From assembly GCF_905163445.1 (NCBI RefSeq), contig NC_053181.1, positions 8,618,001 through 8,682,000 on the forward strand: 64,000 bases of DNA. Direction: 5' to 3'. Position 1 is the first letter of the stretch. Every line of letters begins with the position of its first letter. Position numbers and translations under genes: made by a program. The DNA is from Pararge aegeria (Eukaryota > Arthropoda > Insecta > Lepidoptera > Nymphalidae). Positions 47,471 through 58,896 of the stretch are shown piece after piece. A model generated the notes under the pieces. The model worked only from the letters and a program-made list of their open reading frames with translations. It was not told where the DNA came from and ran no database searches.

Positions 47471-47764
47471 TCGTTGCAAATGACATTATTAAAAATGTAC
47501 GAAAATAGTCTGTTGTTTCCCTTGTACAAATAATTGTAGTAACAGAGAAAAATAACTATCTAGTAAGACTAGCAAACGATTATAGATGTCAGCATAAAGA
47601 CCTCGCTTCACTCGGTCAGTAAATTATAGTTCGGTATTTAATATTATAATAAAATGGCGGCGTGCAAACTAAAGCAAGGCAAGCTACAGGCGACAGAGCT
47701 CAATGTTGTTCCGCTGTTCCGCATCCGGCTACGAAGATCAGCAGTTTATTGATCACTCATAAGT

Positions 47765-48000
47765 AGATTAGTGGTTAGTGTCCGACTACGGATAACGAGG
47801 AATAGGGTTCGATTCCCGTTTCCCCGGGCGTATAACAAAGCCAACAAGAGCGACATGCCGTGGTGGTTTTTAGTTTGGGTACACCCCCTTTAGCGGGGGG
47901 AGTTCCACATAACCTCCGTCCGGCCCAAGGGTCGGAGGTATCAAAAAAGCTTTTCCACCACGGCAAAAAAAGGGTTCCATTCCCGGTTCGGGCCGATAAT
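47765..48000 (+). mobile_element. tRNA-like sequence interrupted by a small TIR element
   Basis: A tRNA-like head (TAGTGGTTAGTGTCCGACTA, then GGGTTCGATTCCCG at 47807) is followed by a 110-bp element, 47856-47965. That element has 11-bp inverted ends TGCCGTGGTGG/CCACCACGGCA and internal GC-rich hairpins. A second B-box-like GGGTTCCATTCCCGG lies just beyond. No clean target duplication was found. Confidence 0.6.
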
Positions 48001-48359
48001 TTTTAGTATTGAGTGTTTCAGTCTATAGACTGAAATTCCCTACTAGCAGTATTAAGCAATATGCATTGCCCCGTTTCGGATACCGAGTCAAGTCGTCCGT
48101 TATTAGCCTCGGGTAGCAACCGCTTGAACCAAGGGTAACGTAGTGTTGTACCGCTTACTCAGTACTCATATTTGTATGCAAACTGACCACTTGATATAAG
48201 TGTCGCCAAGTGTGTGTATCCTAATAGAAGAAAGGAAAAAAAAATACCCTGTGCCTATGAGTGGCGATAAAAAGGCATCTTTTAATTATTGTATTTTGTT
48301 CAACATTAAATGCGTGACTATGGCTTATTTAGTTAATAATATATAGGTATAATTTTTTT

Positions 48360-48622
48360 TTTACTACAATACACACAACTCCATCTAGCCCAAAAGTTAG
48401 CGTAGCTAGCTTGCGTTTTGGGTACTCAGAAGACAGACGATTGATTAATATTTTTTTTAAGAATAATACGGACATAAATACTTATAATATACAGATAAAC
48501 ACCCAGACACTGAAAAACTTCCATGTTCATTACACTATTCTCTGTTCCAGTTGTGGGAATCGAACCCACAGTCTTGGGCTCGGTAAGCAGGGTCATTGCC
48601 CACTGTGCCAATCGGTCGACAA
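48360..48622 (-). mobile_element. SINE-2 copy, near full length, minus orientation
   Basis: At the right end CACTGTGCCAATCGGTCGAC and GTGGGAATCGAACCCACAG are the reversed tRNA-like A and B boxes. CAGACACTGAAAAACTTCC follows, and the body ends with ACACAACTCCATCTAGCCCA on the left. This is the best reference copy of SINE-2. Confidence 0.9.
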
Positions 48623-48774
48623 ATATATGACTTTTGGGCCCCGGTTTTTGTTAAGATTAACTAAGGGCCAGTATTTTTAGTAGTATATTATTTTTTTACA
48701 TAATATGACGACATCATAATATATGATAACTGTATTCTGATTTGCCCCCACCACACGAAACATACACAGCTTGG

Positions 48775-48893
48775 AGATGGGTTATCAAGAGTGAATAGAC
48801 ATCTTCTAGGCAAGCGCGCTCCATCTTATGCTGCATCATCCTAATATGTAACGCGTGTCTAGTCCAAATATTAAAGAAAAAAAATTAAATTCC
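48775..48893 (+). mobile_element. 5'-truncated non-LTR 3' end (same family as 16386)
   Basis: One frame gives VNRHLLGKRAPSYAASS before a stop, clearly related to VNRLFLGKRAPT at 16.5 kb. A short 3' UTR and an A-rich end (about 48879-48890) follow. Confidence 0.75.
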
Positions 48894-48929
48894 AATTAAA
48901 GCATCGGAGCTGCGTGGTGGGTCTATACT

Positions 48930-49155
48930 ATGAGAGAAGGAGCCTATACTTAGTTTGTTGTGGGCTACCTGACTAAGTGTGTTGTGGGCTTTTCTTAGAC
49001 CAGGGCTCATTTTAAACCTTCGTAGCTTTAGGTTTAAGTTGGCGAACGAAGTTATAACCATCCCCTGACAATAATGTAAACATATATGTATGAACGCTTC
49101 ATAAGTAACTATGATGAGTGCCTACATGGATAAAGAAATTTTGAATTTGAATATG
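48930..49155 (+). mobile_element. Non-LTR 3' UTR copy (same family as 63376)
   Basis: Contains two AGTTTGTTGTGGGC-like units, TTCTTAGACCAGGGCTCATT, CTTCGTAGCTTTAGGTTTAA and ATGAACGCTTCATAAGTAAC. It ends in AAAGAAATTTTGAATTTGAA. The coding part is missing. Confidence 0.75.
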
Positions 49156-49514
49156 CACAGCAATGGGACGAACAATATCTACAAGTAGGTAGGTAAATTC
49201 AGAAAATACTTAGAGGCAATCAAGAGTACTTAGAAGTCCTCAAGTGGAGATCTATTTATAAGAGTGATATCAGATAATAGTATACCAACTTAGGGAAAAT
49301 AAAAATAAATTCACTCCGATACAAATTGCTGAAGAATAAAAACCATGAAAATGGCATTTCATTGTCTTACAACAAACGCATTTACATTTGAAAATTAAAA
49401 TTACAATTATTATTGTGTAGTTTTAACAATGTAATTTGTTTTCTGCGCTTGGCTATCAGTAGTTAAGTAGTGCAAGATTTATTTACGTTTTAACAAGCAG
49501 TTTCAGTTACTTTT

Positions 49515-49700
49515 TTTGTAGGACCTACTAATTGGCGGACCAACCAGAAGGTCTGATGGTAAATGAAAAACCAGTGTCTATGAACAGAGCATCACTTCGC
49601 AGGGCATGCCAGGAACAAGTCCTGCAACTGGCCTGTGTCCATCAACCTGAGGTGTAGGTTTTAAGCCCTAATTACGCCGGCAACCACACCCTTTAAGGCA
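49515..49700 (+). repeat. Repeat-E copy (longest)
   Basis: GACCAACCAGAAGGTCTGAT, GAACAGAGCATCACTTCGCA, GGGCATGCCAGGAACAAGTC, and TGTGTCCATCAACCTGAGGT occur in order, ending near TTAAGCCC. This copy can serve as reference for the family. Confidence 0.7.
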
Positions 49701-51383
49701 GCATTGCAGTAATGAAAGAAATAAGCAGTCGCCGAGTGACGAGCTCTGTCGCAAAAAGCTCTACTTCTGATAAAATGGTGGAACATTTTTTTTTATTTCG
49801 TAGCAAAAGGGACAACGGGACGGGAAAATTTTAAAGTAAACTCCGTCAAATGATGTAAAATGAAATAGGTATCAATCCGATCAATCCGACCGATGACCGG
49901 CGACGTTATATATTTAATAATGGTAACTTTATTTAAAATATTGAAAGATCAGGTCTTTTACTCTATAGTCTATGCTACAAAGTAGTAATTAGTGGTTGAA
50001 TGAATCGCGCTCTTGTTTGGTTACACTAAAAGATCTTTGAAGCTTAGACTACACTATATAGATCTAGAGTTTATAGACGTTCATACATTGATTTTACCTA
50101 GTACTGAATGGTTCGTATTTTGTTCCACGTATTGATAAACTTAGTTAAACTAAAAAGAAAACTACATTTTATTTATATAACAAAAAAAAAACAGTTCCCT
50201 GACCAGTGGTAAATCTGCAGAGAGTTATTATTAAGTACGCGAGATTTTATAGTGCAAAAGTGTGTGCGCAAACACAGGGCACTCCCTATTTATTCCCTCT
50301 CAAATCATGCTCTCCCAGGAACGTGGGCGAATGATCGCCAATTTCCAAACTCTGGAGAGGTACTAGGAATTTTCTGAAAGAAAACTCCCATAGTTCATTT
50401 CATTCATTGGCCTAACCCGGGGATCGAACAGACATTCAAATATTTAGCGATTTGAATTTTTTTCAATTTAAAATTTGTTGAATAGTTACATTATATTTAT
50501 GTATTTTTACTCGTGTTTTGACTTATAGAAAATATCAGTGTAAATTAGTATTTATTAACATTATTATATCAACTATTTTTTTTATATCCAAAAACTTAAT
50601 AAATATGGAAAAGCACTTCAAAATTATAGTAGAATAACTGCGCAAAGAGCATAACTACATAGATTTTATTTATTGGTACTTAGTTTTAAGTTGTTTTAAA
50701 ATTCAACCTAACTTAGCAGCATTCAGCACCTTAAATTATGCAAAAATGGATTTATTATTTAGTGATTCCACAAAATATGTATTTTAAATTGTAACTACAG
50801 TTGATTTTGACGTGTTTATTTACGTAACTTCACGTAACCAAATTCTTCATCCCGTATTGATGCAGAAAATGTATAATTAAATAAATGCATTAGCATTAAC
50901 ATGATACAAATGGCTTCTTTAAACTACAACATCGGCATCCAGTTAAAGCCACCCTCCCAGTAGCCAGTAGGCTGAACCTACAAGTTCATGCCTTCGTATA
51001 AAGCTGATGCCTATAATATGAGCGAAGCGTTTTATTTGGTGCACCAAATTAATTTAGAATACTAGTAAGTTATTTGATAATTGTTTTAAATAATAAGCAA
51101 AAAAAAAGGAGCTAACTTATAAGTCATGTGACACTGTTTTTTTTAGATAGGTAGGTAATTATACAAATGAAATCAATATTTTGTGCTGTCAGAACGTTGT
51201 TTCCTAAAAAACTAGCAGAAAATTATAATTCAATACGGGCCCTACCTATTTAGAAGAAGTTTGCATCTTAGTGTGTGGCACTTACAGTTCTAACTATTAA
51301 AATAAAATTGTAGGCTGGCAAGAATTAAATGAACAGTAAATTTGATGCTGTGATAACACATAACAATATGTTATCTAGATTTC

Positions 51384-51460
51384 CTCGCATTGACATGTGA
51401 CAAATTATTTGACGAGTTTAATAGTTCGTCGCAATGCCATGTGACAAATTATTTGATGAG
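51384..51460. repeat. Diverged tandem repeat upstream of the carbonic anhydrase-like gene
   Basis: Two 33-bp units, 51384-51416 and 51428-51460, differ at a few positions and share ATGTGACAAATTATTTGA. Each has a CATGTG E-box. They lie about 290-370 bp upstream of the predicted start site. Confidence 0.8.
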
Positions 51461-51499
51461 CAAATAGTTTGTTTATAATCTGAGTTTATTATATAATTA

Positions 51500-51760
51500 C
51501 GGTGGATTAGAAAGCGTAGAGGGGCGGAGCGGTTGCGGCGATCACGCTGACGCCGGAGCCGGCTGCCGGTCGCCGGAGCGCACATAGAACTCGCGGAACT
51601 CAGTGGCTCGGAGGAGTGCGCGCGCGCGGCACCTCTCGTTCAGAGGCTCTCCTCATCCCCGCGCCCTCTTCCGCGATCGCGCCCGCCTGCGCCTCATGCA
51701 TTGAGCTTGACCCTCGTATAAAGCGGAGCCCCCGCGCGAACTCGCACGCAGTCACGACCC
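51500..51760 (+). promoter_or_regulatory. GC-rich TATA promoter of the carbonic anhydrase-like gene
   Basis: A CpG-rich island begins near 51510, with GAGGGGCGGAGCGG as a possible GC box. TATAAA is at 51717-51722, and a CAGTCA initiator-like site has its A at 51750, 33 bp downstream of the first T. The leader would be about 80 nt (51750-51829). The abrupt GC shift from the AT-rich flank marks a real promoter/first-exon unit. Confidence 0.7.
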
Positions 51761-51829
51761 AACCACGATCTCATACATTCACCCGGCTTTCACGCGACAC
51801 AGTATCAATAGTGACACAAAGTAGTGATA

Positions 51830-51866
51830 ATGGCCAGCCAGGATTGGGGATACTCAGTTGAAAATG
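51830..51866 (+). CDS. First coding exon of an alpha-carbonic anhydrase-like gene (rest outside window)
   Basis: ATG at 51830 encodes MASQDWGYSVENG and stops in phase 1 at a strong G|GTGAGT donor. The WGY-x-x-ENG start, with Pro expected next, matches the N-terminus of cytosolic alpha-carbonic anhydrases, zinc enzymes that hydrate CO2 to bicarbonate. There is no signal peptide, which fits a cytosolic form. Only 12 codons plus one base are present and I found no second exon before 64000, so the first intron would exceed 12 kb. The catalytic His residues are not visible. Assignment rests on the short motif and on the well-formed promoter and splice site. Confidence 0.65.
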
Positions 51867-54800
51867 GTGAGTTTACCTCATTAAAAAAAGTGATAAAACT
51901 GAAGCGAGTAGGTAGAACCGGTTTGTTTACATCGCGGCACGTGACTACGAAACCTACTTTAAGTTTTGTAAAAAAATATTATCAGAGTTTCGTAACTTAA
52001 TATAGGATCTAAGTGGGTACGTTAGTACTCTACACTCAGACTTCTCATTGTTGCTTTATTTTAAAAGAATAAATTTTTTGCAAATCAATATTTAATTAAA
52101 TACCTAATTATAAACAGCAATAATTATGAGTCAGAAACGATTAAAACACGTTAAATGACGTAATTTCAGGGTTTTCACAAATATTTACCTACGTTGAAAT
52201 TATTGTAGTTATACTCACAACACACCTGTTGATTGTAAAATGATATGCAAGCATGTTTATATAGACGTAAATTGTAAATATTAAAAACTTTTAATGAATG
52301 AAAGTAGTTAAGTATGGGTAAATATACAAGACACGAAATTCATCACGTGTTGCAAACAAATGTTTAATGGACTTCGCTTTATCATTTATCTCTTTAATTA
52401 ACCTTCATCTCTTATCATTCATGTCGGAGTAAAAATTATTCAAAAAATATAAAAGTAATGAGTACCTAGGTACATCAACGTATTTCTTTTACACGTATTA
52501 TGTAAATATTTATGTACCACAAAATAGTATTAATATGAGGGTTTTGTATATTTTAACCTTTTTGTTGAGGAAGGTGAGATTGAAACTTATTTTTTTTTTA
52601 TTTAACGCAGACGAAACCGCAGGCCATGCATAATATACCTATATGTATCGTATTCAAGGAAAACGAAAACTGGTCCAGATTGAACGATGCTAAGAACGAT
52701 AAGGCAGAGTTTTCGTAGTACAAGGATTGTATCGCCATTAACTTTTTACTTATTTATTTTAAAAGTTGAAAAATTTGTTAAAAATCAGTTTACCTAAAAA
52801 GGGAAGGAAGGGAAGGGATTTGCTATTTTTAGGGTTTATTATTTTTTTGGAAATACATATGTGATTTACAGTAAGAAAACAGAGCATTGACACATAAATT
52901 ACTATCTAAACTAGCTTTTTAATTATATTTAATTTTCTCCTAAAATATATCATAGTTACCTACTACAGTGAGTATTGCAGAAGTATGTATCATTCGGCCA
53001 TAAGAGAAGCTGATTGATACTTTATTATTAATTTTAGTAAAATAAGTCTATGTATAATAGAAAACATCCTTCGACAATAGCTAAATGCTATGGTGGAAAC
53101 TAATACTGTCATGTTATTTTTATAGCTAAATACTATTGTCGAAACAATTAAATATTATTGTAATTATCTAAATAGGTAATATGTAAATACTATGTCCGTA
53201 TATCATCTTATAGTTCTCAGAATACAATCGATTAAAAGTCCAATATGCCCAAGGTATAATGCGCAAAAAACTTAAATTGGTATCACAAATACTATTTGTT
53301 GGGTTGATTTACTAACACAACTCGAAAACATTTACCGCGAATCAAGAATAACGCCAAAAATACTTACTCGTTGCGTGCAGCGAGCATTGGCCTATTTAAA
53401 GTGTTCAGGTAATTGTGTCGGTAGCTGTGCAAAACTTTACCACTGGGGCAGCCTTGATCGCTTTTAAGAAACACTTATACTTTATTTATCGATAGGGAAA
53501 ACGCATTACAAAATTATGTATGTTGACATAAAAAATAGATATAGAATTATTTTTTGAAAAGGGACCTCTGCTTATTATAGCCACACAGAAATCTATAGGT
53601 TCTATATCCTATGCGTTCGATGTTGTTTAGCTGCTAGATCGTCATGATCATAGCAGAATGGCAGTTCTGAATTGTAGGCCGCTACGTTACTTACCTGTTA
53701 TAGGCATTTGACCATTACCAAAGTATACTTTATATTTATATTATTACAATCGCCAAACAATTAAAAATAAATCTTACGTACAATTACTGAGGTTTTGCAT
53801 AATTAAAACATGATTGCATGTTATTAATCTGCCATCTAAAGATTACTAATTTCGGGCGTGGATCGGATAAACTTCAGACAAGTAAACGCACAGGAACTAG
53901 ATATAGCATAAATTTTAATATTAATCAGTAATGATTAAAAAATAACTTAAAATTGCAACGTCGCATGCTGAAACGGTCCAGTTATGTGAGGTTCTTAAGT
54001 TAAAAGTGCAAAAACAAGTTCTCGTTAAACAAAAGTAAAAGTATTAAGTATGTCGCACGAAAATTGGACGAATCGAGTCTTTGCGTAAAAAAGGACGATT
54101 GCAAATGCCCCGATATTTTGGAAAGTAACAAAGATTTAAGAATTCCTTTCTAAGTTTTCTATACTAATATTTTTGGCCTTGTATATGGTTATTAATGTTT
54201 CATGGAAACTTAGTTACCTCAAAAGACCTTTAACTAGCTCGGATGATTGCGGATTGGAAAAAAAATATCTTGTTTCTCAATTATCTGGTACTTTTCGGTC
54301 GGCCTAGGTTTTTGTGACATGTTCATATATTACTTAAAAGGAATGGTTCATAATCCTATAAATTTTTTAAATTCAACCAATAAATAGGAACCACATCAAA
54401 AGAATGAATGCAATTTCATCCCTCTAAGTCTTGTAGATCGGTTGAATCAGTGGTTATAATTATGACCAGAGCCATTTCATAATTTTTCACCCCGTAAGAA
54501 TTAAATTTTGCTACCGAATAATCAATTTAATGAATTTATTATTACAAGTTTTAGCTATGAGTAAATATAACGCATACATAAATTAGATAATTATAAAATT
54601 ACATAATTAAAAAACGACACCCTCGTAAATTGGTAAACTTTTGACTACTGTTAAAACATTTAATTACGTTGCGTCGTATCTTTCATAACGCTTTAACTTT
54701 AAAAATATAATACTGTTGTTGTCCATAAGCTATGTTATATAAATGAAAAATATATCACACATAAACATTTTTTTTTCTATTTTTTTTTTTTTTTTTTGTT

Positions 54801-56002
54801 AAAATTAGTTGACGCGACCCCAAGTTCAATAGTTTATGTTTCATCAGTATCTGCCGCCCAAAAATAATAAATAAATAATCAATGTAATCCAAAATCTATA
54901 GATGGCAGGTTTCATTTAGGAGTTCTACACTTTTCTTTCTCTGCTGTCTGTGGGTAAAAAGAGCTATCTATTTAATTTAAACTCATAGTCATAGATTCTG
55001 AATTTGTCAAATTCATATATACCTTCAATCCAATGGCGCCTTATAATTTAAAAAAAAAACATACCTAGTCGAATAGTATTGTTCTCGTTTTTTTAAGTGT
55101 GTTAAAAATGGGTAAAAAAACAAAGATATTTTGAGAGAAATCTCTAACGGCTCTTACTGCAATGATACATTAATAGAATTTCTATAATAGTATTAAAGTA
55201 CTTCCACGGAAATATCTCAGATTTCGAAAATACATAATTCGTGTTAAAATAAATTTGCTAAACAAAAATGTTAAAGTAATTTTAAACAATGGGAAGTAAT
55301 TCCTACCGAACCTGTCCAGTTGGTCCTATATAAATTTTATGCGGAACTAATGAAATCTTTAGAAATAGACAACAGAAGTCCTAAACGGATATCAACAAAT
55401 CACTCGCGATTCATACATACTTAAGGAACTATAAAAATCATGGATGGTCCGTTAATTTTTACCTTATTATTTTGTTACGACGGTTTTTTTGTCTTGTTTA
55501 CTTTGAATCATACATAATTTTTCTTAATATAATTTCATTTATTGTCATGGTTACCATTGTGTCTTTGATAGCAATGTACGAAGCAACAACGAAAAATAAT
55601 TTTGCACGCCATGCAATGAAATCTAAGAAGAAAAACAAAGAGAAAAATAAACCGTTTAACCTACGTGGGGTTATTAATTTATTTTTTGTACTGGTAGTAG
55701 CCTATCTTAACCTTGTGTCCTAATACTTCAATTTCTTTTTCCAAGTCGTTTAACACGACAATCCAAACAAGTAATGTAATTGGCAGCGATAAAACGTTCG
55801 TGACAATGGTTTTGAATATCGTCCCCAAGATACTGGTCAGAAAGAAATTATATTTGAAAGAGTAACTACCAATGTGTTTGAATTAACGATGTATCTACGT
55901 CGTAAGCAATTAAGATATCGTTATTTCCACAGAATTAAGAACATACAGAACCTTCATTCGGCCATTATTGCATGTAGTGCATTTTGTCCAAAAAAAGGGT
56001 AA

Positions 56003-56640
56003 GGCGTCGTCCTAATATAACGCGAATGCGCGATCATCGCAAATTCGCGCGAATTTTACTCGTACGAACGCGCGCTCAAAGAAAGTGATCTCAAATAGGT
56101 GTCCTAAATGGTATTTGCGCGATGGGTTCGCGCGATTTAAATGTTTAAAAATCTATTCGCGCGAACTTGGTTCGTACGAATGCGCGATCAAACATGTTGC
56201 TGTCGAATAGGTGTCCTAACAGACATTCGCGCGACAATCGCGTCGCGTTATCGGGTAGCGGGTGAAGGGCAGGGACCCTCATTTTTAACAAAGCACTTTG
56301 TGACCCACGTCGTTCTTTTTCATTGCTGTCGAGACTCGCAGAATAGGTAATACATATATATGGATTACTATAAATACCAGAAATATTTCCAGTTTTTACT
56401 TTCTGGAAATATTTCCAGAAAGTAAAAACTGGGCGTTTCTGACATCCATGCTTAGCGCCAATGCTACGCGCAAACTGCGAAACGAAGCGGAATCCGTCGC
56501 CGCTTGCATCGTCGATTCGCACGATGATCGCGAATTCGCGTTCTATTAGGACACCCAGTTTTTGTTTTCGCGCGAGCACGCGATGGTAGCATCGCTTATT
56601 CGCGCGATGATCGCGTATCGCGTTGTATTCGGATGACGGC
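56003..56640. mobile_element. CpG-rich palindromic TIR element nested in family Q
   Basis: The ends 56003-56040 and 56604-56640 are inverted repeats of about 38 bp at roughly 80 % identity (sharing CGCGATCATCGC). The interior repeats GTGTCCTAA and ATTCGCGCGA-type units. Near its middle is a perfect 44-bp palindrome (56389-56432). The base composition is strikingly unlike the AT-rich surroundings. No transposase is present; the 171-codon minus-strand frame is a by-product of low stop density. Confidence 0.75.
56389..56432. repeat. Perfect 44-bp palindrome
   Basis: The left half 56389-56410 (CCAGTTTTTACTTTC...) is the exact reverse complement of 56411-56432, with no spacer. It is the central fold of the CpG-rich element. 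Confidence 0.95.
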
Positions 56641-57514
56641 GGAATGTTGCTAGTATACAAACTTTACCCATTTTCCCATTTTATGGTAAACGTTTAGAAC
56701 ATTCTAGGAAAAAAAATACTGTCAACTGCTACATGGAATTAAGTGTCTAACCGATTAAGTTCTAGACATCACTTGATTTAATATTAGACGTGTGCTTCTG
56801 TATGTACTTAATTATGTGGTTCTTTGTATACCTAACATAATACGGATTACGGTAGCGCGCATAAGAAAATAAATGCAGATTACTGACAACCCAAGTAATT
56901 CTACAATGGTCGCGTATTTTTACATTCTTATTTCCCATACCTACTATATAGGGTTAGGCACAACTTCTTCTTTCACACAGTTTTATTACCCGTATAAACA
57001 CGTTCCACAGATATGACAAATCATTCCAACTGTCAATTATTGCTGTCCTCTTTCACTCAATCCATCCATCTCTTCTTTGGACTGTCTCTACTTCTTTGCC
57101 CTTTACTATTATTATTAATATAGTAACATGACCTTTGCATTGCATTTCATGATCAAACCAAGCCTATTACTGCTTATCTTTTTTATCCCGGACGCTACTC
57201 TCTCTTATTCCTATCTCTTCTATTCTACTTTTACATCACCAATACATCAAGAGTAATAAAAAAATCTTACTTATTTACATTAGTAGGTAAGTTATACTTT
57301 AGGTAGGTATTGTAGAAGGCAATATGGCATTATGCGTATGGACTATGGTTCATGTAAGTGCTCCTGATAGGATGATAGGCTGTTAATAGGCTGTTAAGTC
57401 TGTTAGGTACGCGCCTACATGCTATCGTACCTAGATTACTAATTGGTCAATAAAAAACACAGATCAAGTAGGTACCTAAATAATAGGTACATACCTAAAC
57501 TCTATTTATCCAAC

Positions 57515-57585
57515 TTGTCTTAATATGTAAACAATCTTTTCATTACTTTTTAGTATAAAGTATGTTTTAAAAATAAACTTCTCCA
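57515..57585 (+). repeat. Diverged relative of the GPCR-intron tandem repeat
   Basis: ACTTGTCTTAATATGTAAAC, TTTTTAGTATAAAGTATG and TTTTAAAAATAAA align with 1795-1865. A dispersed repeat therefore lies at both ends of the window. Confidence 0.65.
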
Positions 57586-58753
57586 TTAATCTATACTATT
57601 TCTATTTTTTAATATTTTCAAAAGGATTTTTACTCTAAAAATTAATTGAAAAATTTAATTTACTTTAAAAACTCGTTCCGGCCCGTTCAAGATTGGTATG
57701 TACTTATGTACCAATATTTTTTCATCAGACTCCATGGATTTATGAATAACGATACCCTCGTGGGATAATACTTCATAAACAGAGCAATATTTTTTATACT
57801 TTAATAATAATAAGTTGGCTTTTAATAAAAATTGCAGATTTCTGAGGTATTTGCCCTAGGATTCATCGCATTTTTTCTTAAAGGCTGTAACGTTTGCATA
57901 TTTATTTTAGTCAAGTCTGGGAAATGAATAAAACATTAGAATCTACGAGTATTTGGCGAATTCATATGCATGATTGTATTCATATCGTAGCCTAATAGAT
58001 TTACATTGTTCAAAATGGCCATAATATCGTTTATGTATTAGACCTACTATGTTAAATGTAAATCTTATTGTGATATCTAGGTACTTATCGTTACTAGTAT
58101 TAAAGCAGTTTTCTACTGATACAAACATCGCTGGTTTAATAAACTAAGTAGTAGCCGATGCCCGAATTCTTCGTCCGCGTTTATTACGGTTTATAAGAAA
58201 TCCCGTAGGAACCATTTGTTTTCCTGGAATAAAAAATACCTAATAGGCATGATGTTCGGAAGTATCTACTATATGCAAAAAACATCTTATTTTTGGAGAA
58301 ATTAAAGGTTTTATTTCCTGCCGAGTGGCATGGCCGTACTCGTAAAGCCATCGGCGAACGCGACGATATTAGAGACCCTTGTTCCATAGATAAACATTAT
58401 TTAATTTTGGTATTGATAACAAAAAACTTAGCAACTGATAGTTTGAAATCACAAAAAATACTGATACACGCCAATATTTTCGAAGTTCAAGCGGTATAAA
58501 ACTATATTTACATAGAAATTACGTCTTAGTTTTGCATTCGCCGTTTTACCTGTAAAGGCGGATAGCTAAATTTTGCAATTTTATATATAGAAAATTAAGT
58601 TTAGTTAGAGAGATGGACAAACAAACAAACTCACTTTCGTTTATAATATTAGTAAGGAATAATTTTGTATAGAGATTTGCTAAGACATATAAGTAATCTA
58701 CAAGACAGGTAATCTTTTTACCTACCTAATAATTAAAAGCTCTAGATTATCAG

Positions 58754-58896
58754 CAGTGGCGTGCACTGGGTTTCTTACCAGGGTATGCATATAGTAGGAC
58801 AATTGCATAAATGGCAAAAATCCTCCTCCTACAAGAGTTATATATCAATTTTAGGGTAAGCACTGCTTTTGTCCATGTCTGAAGTGCACGCTACTG
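58754..58896. mobile_element. hAT-type MITE with 8-bp target duplication
   Basis: A 143-bp element with ends CAGTGGCGTGCACT and AGTGCACGCTACTG. It is flanked by ATTATCAG at 58746-58753 and 58897-58904. The body has TTTCTTACCAGGGTATGCAT and AAATCCTCCTCC, nearly as in the copy at 62334. Confidence 0.92.

Larger units (their letters stand above)
34243..51380. other. Gene-poor intergenic region, 34.2-51.4 kb
   Basis: No complete gene was recognised. It carries SINE copies (36490, 38591, 38870, 39300, 44110, 47190, 48360), non-LTR 3' ends (38421, 43823, 48775, 48930), repeat-E copies, an inverted pair of related repeats (41690 and 44560), a small TIR element (47856) and an unexplained coding-like block (45759-46092, minus). 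The stretches 34.3-36.4, 37.0-38.3, 42.3-43.7, 44.8-45.6 and 49.8-51.3 kb are AT-rich with nothing I can assign. Confidence 0.55.
55927..56819. mobile_element. TIR element (family Q) carrying a nested CpG-rich element
   Basis: Left end CCACAGAATTAAGAACATAC (55927) and right end GTATGTACTTAATTATGTGG (56819) are imperfect inverted repeats. Internal blocks (TTCATTCGGCCATTATTGCA, CCATTTTCCCATTTTATGGT, ACTGTCAACTGCTACATGGA) match the 309-bp copy at 29122. The extra length is the insertion at about 56003-56640. A lone left-end fragment also occurs at about 36137. Confidence 0.8.

Noticed and set aside
47765..47830. Possible functional tRNA gene
   Set aside because: A- and B-box-like sequences are present, but no complete cloverleaf could be built and a second B box lies beyond an inserted element; SINE or tRNA-derived repeat is more likely.
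51616..51861. 81-codon plus-strand frame over the carbonic anhydrase-like promoter
   Set aside because: It starts upstream of the TATA box and is in a different frame from the MASQDWGY exon; a by-product of GC-rich DNA.
56145..56660. 171-codon minus-strand open frame, the longest in the window
   Set aside because: It lies across the CpG-rich palindromic element, where stops are rare. It crosses the perfect palindrome and the element boundary, and its translation has no recognisable domain.
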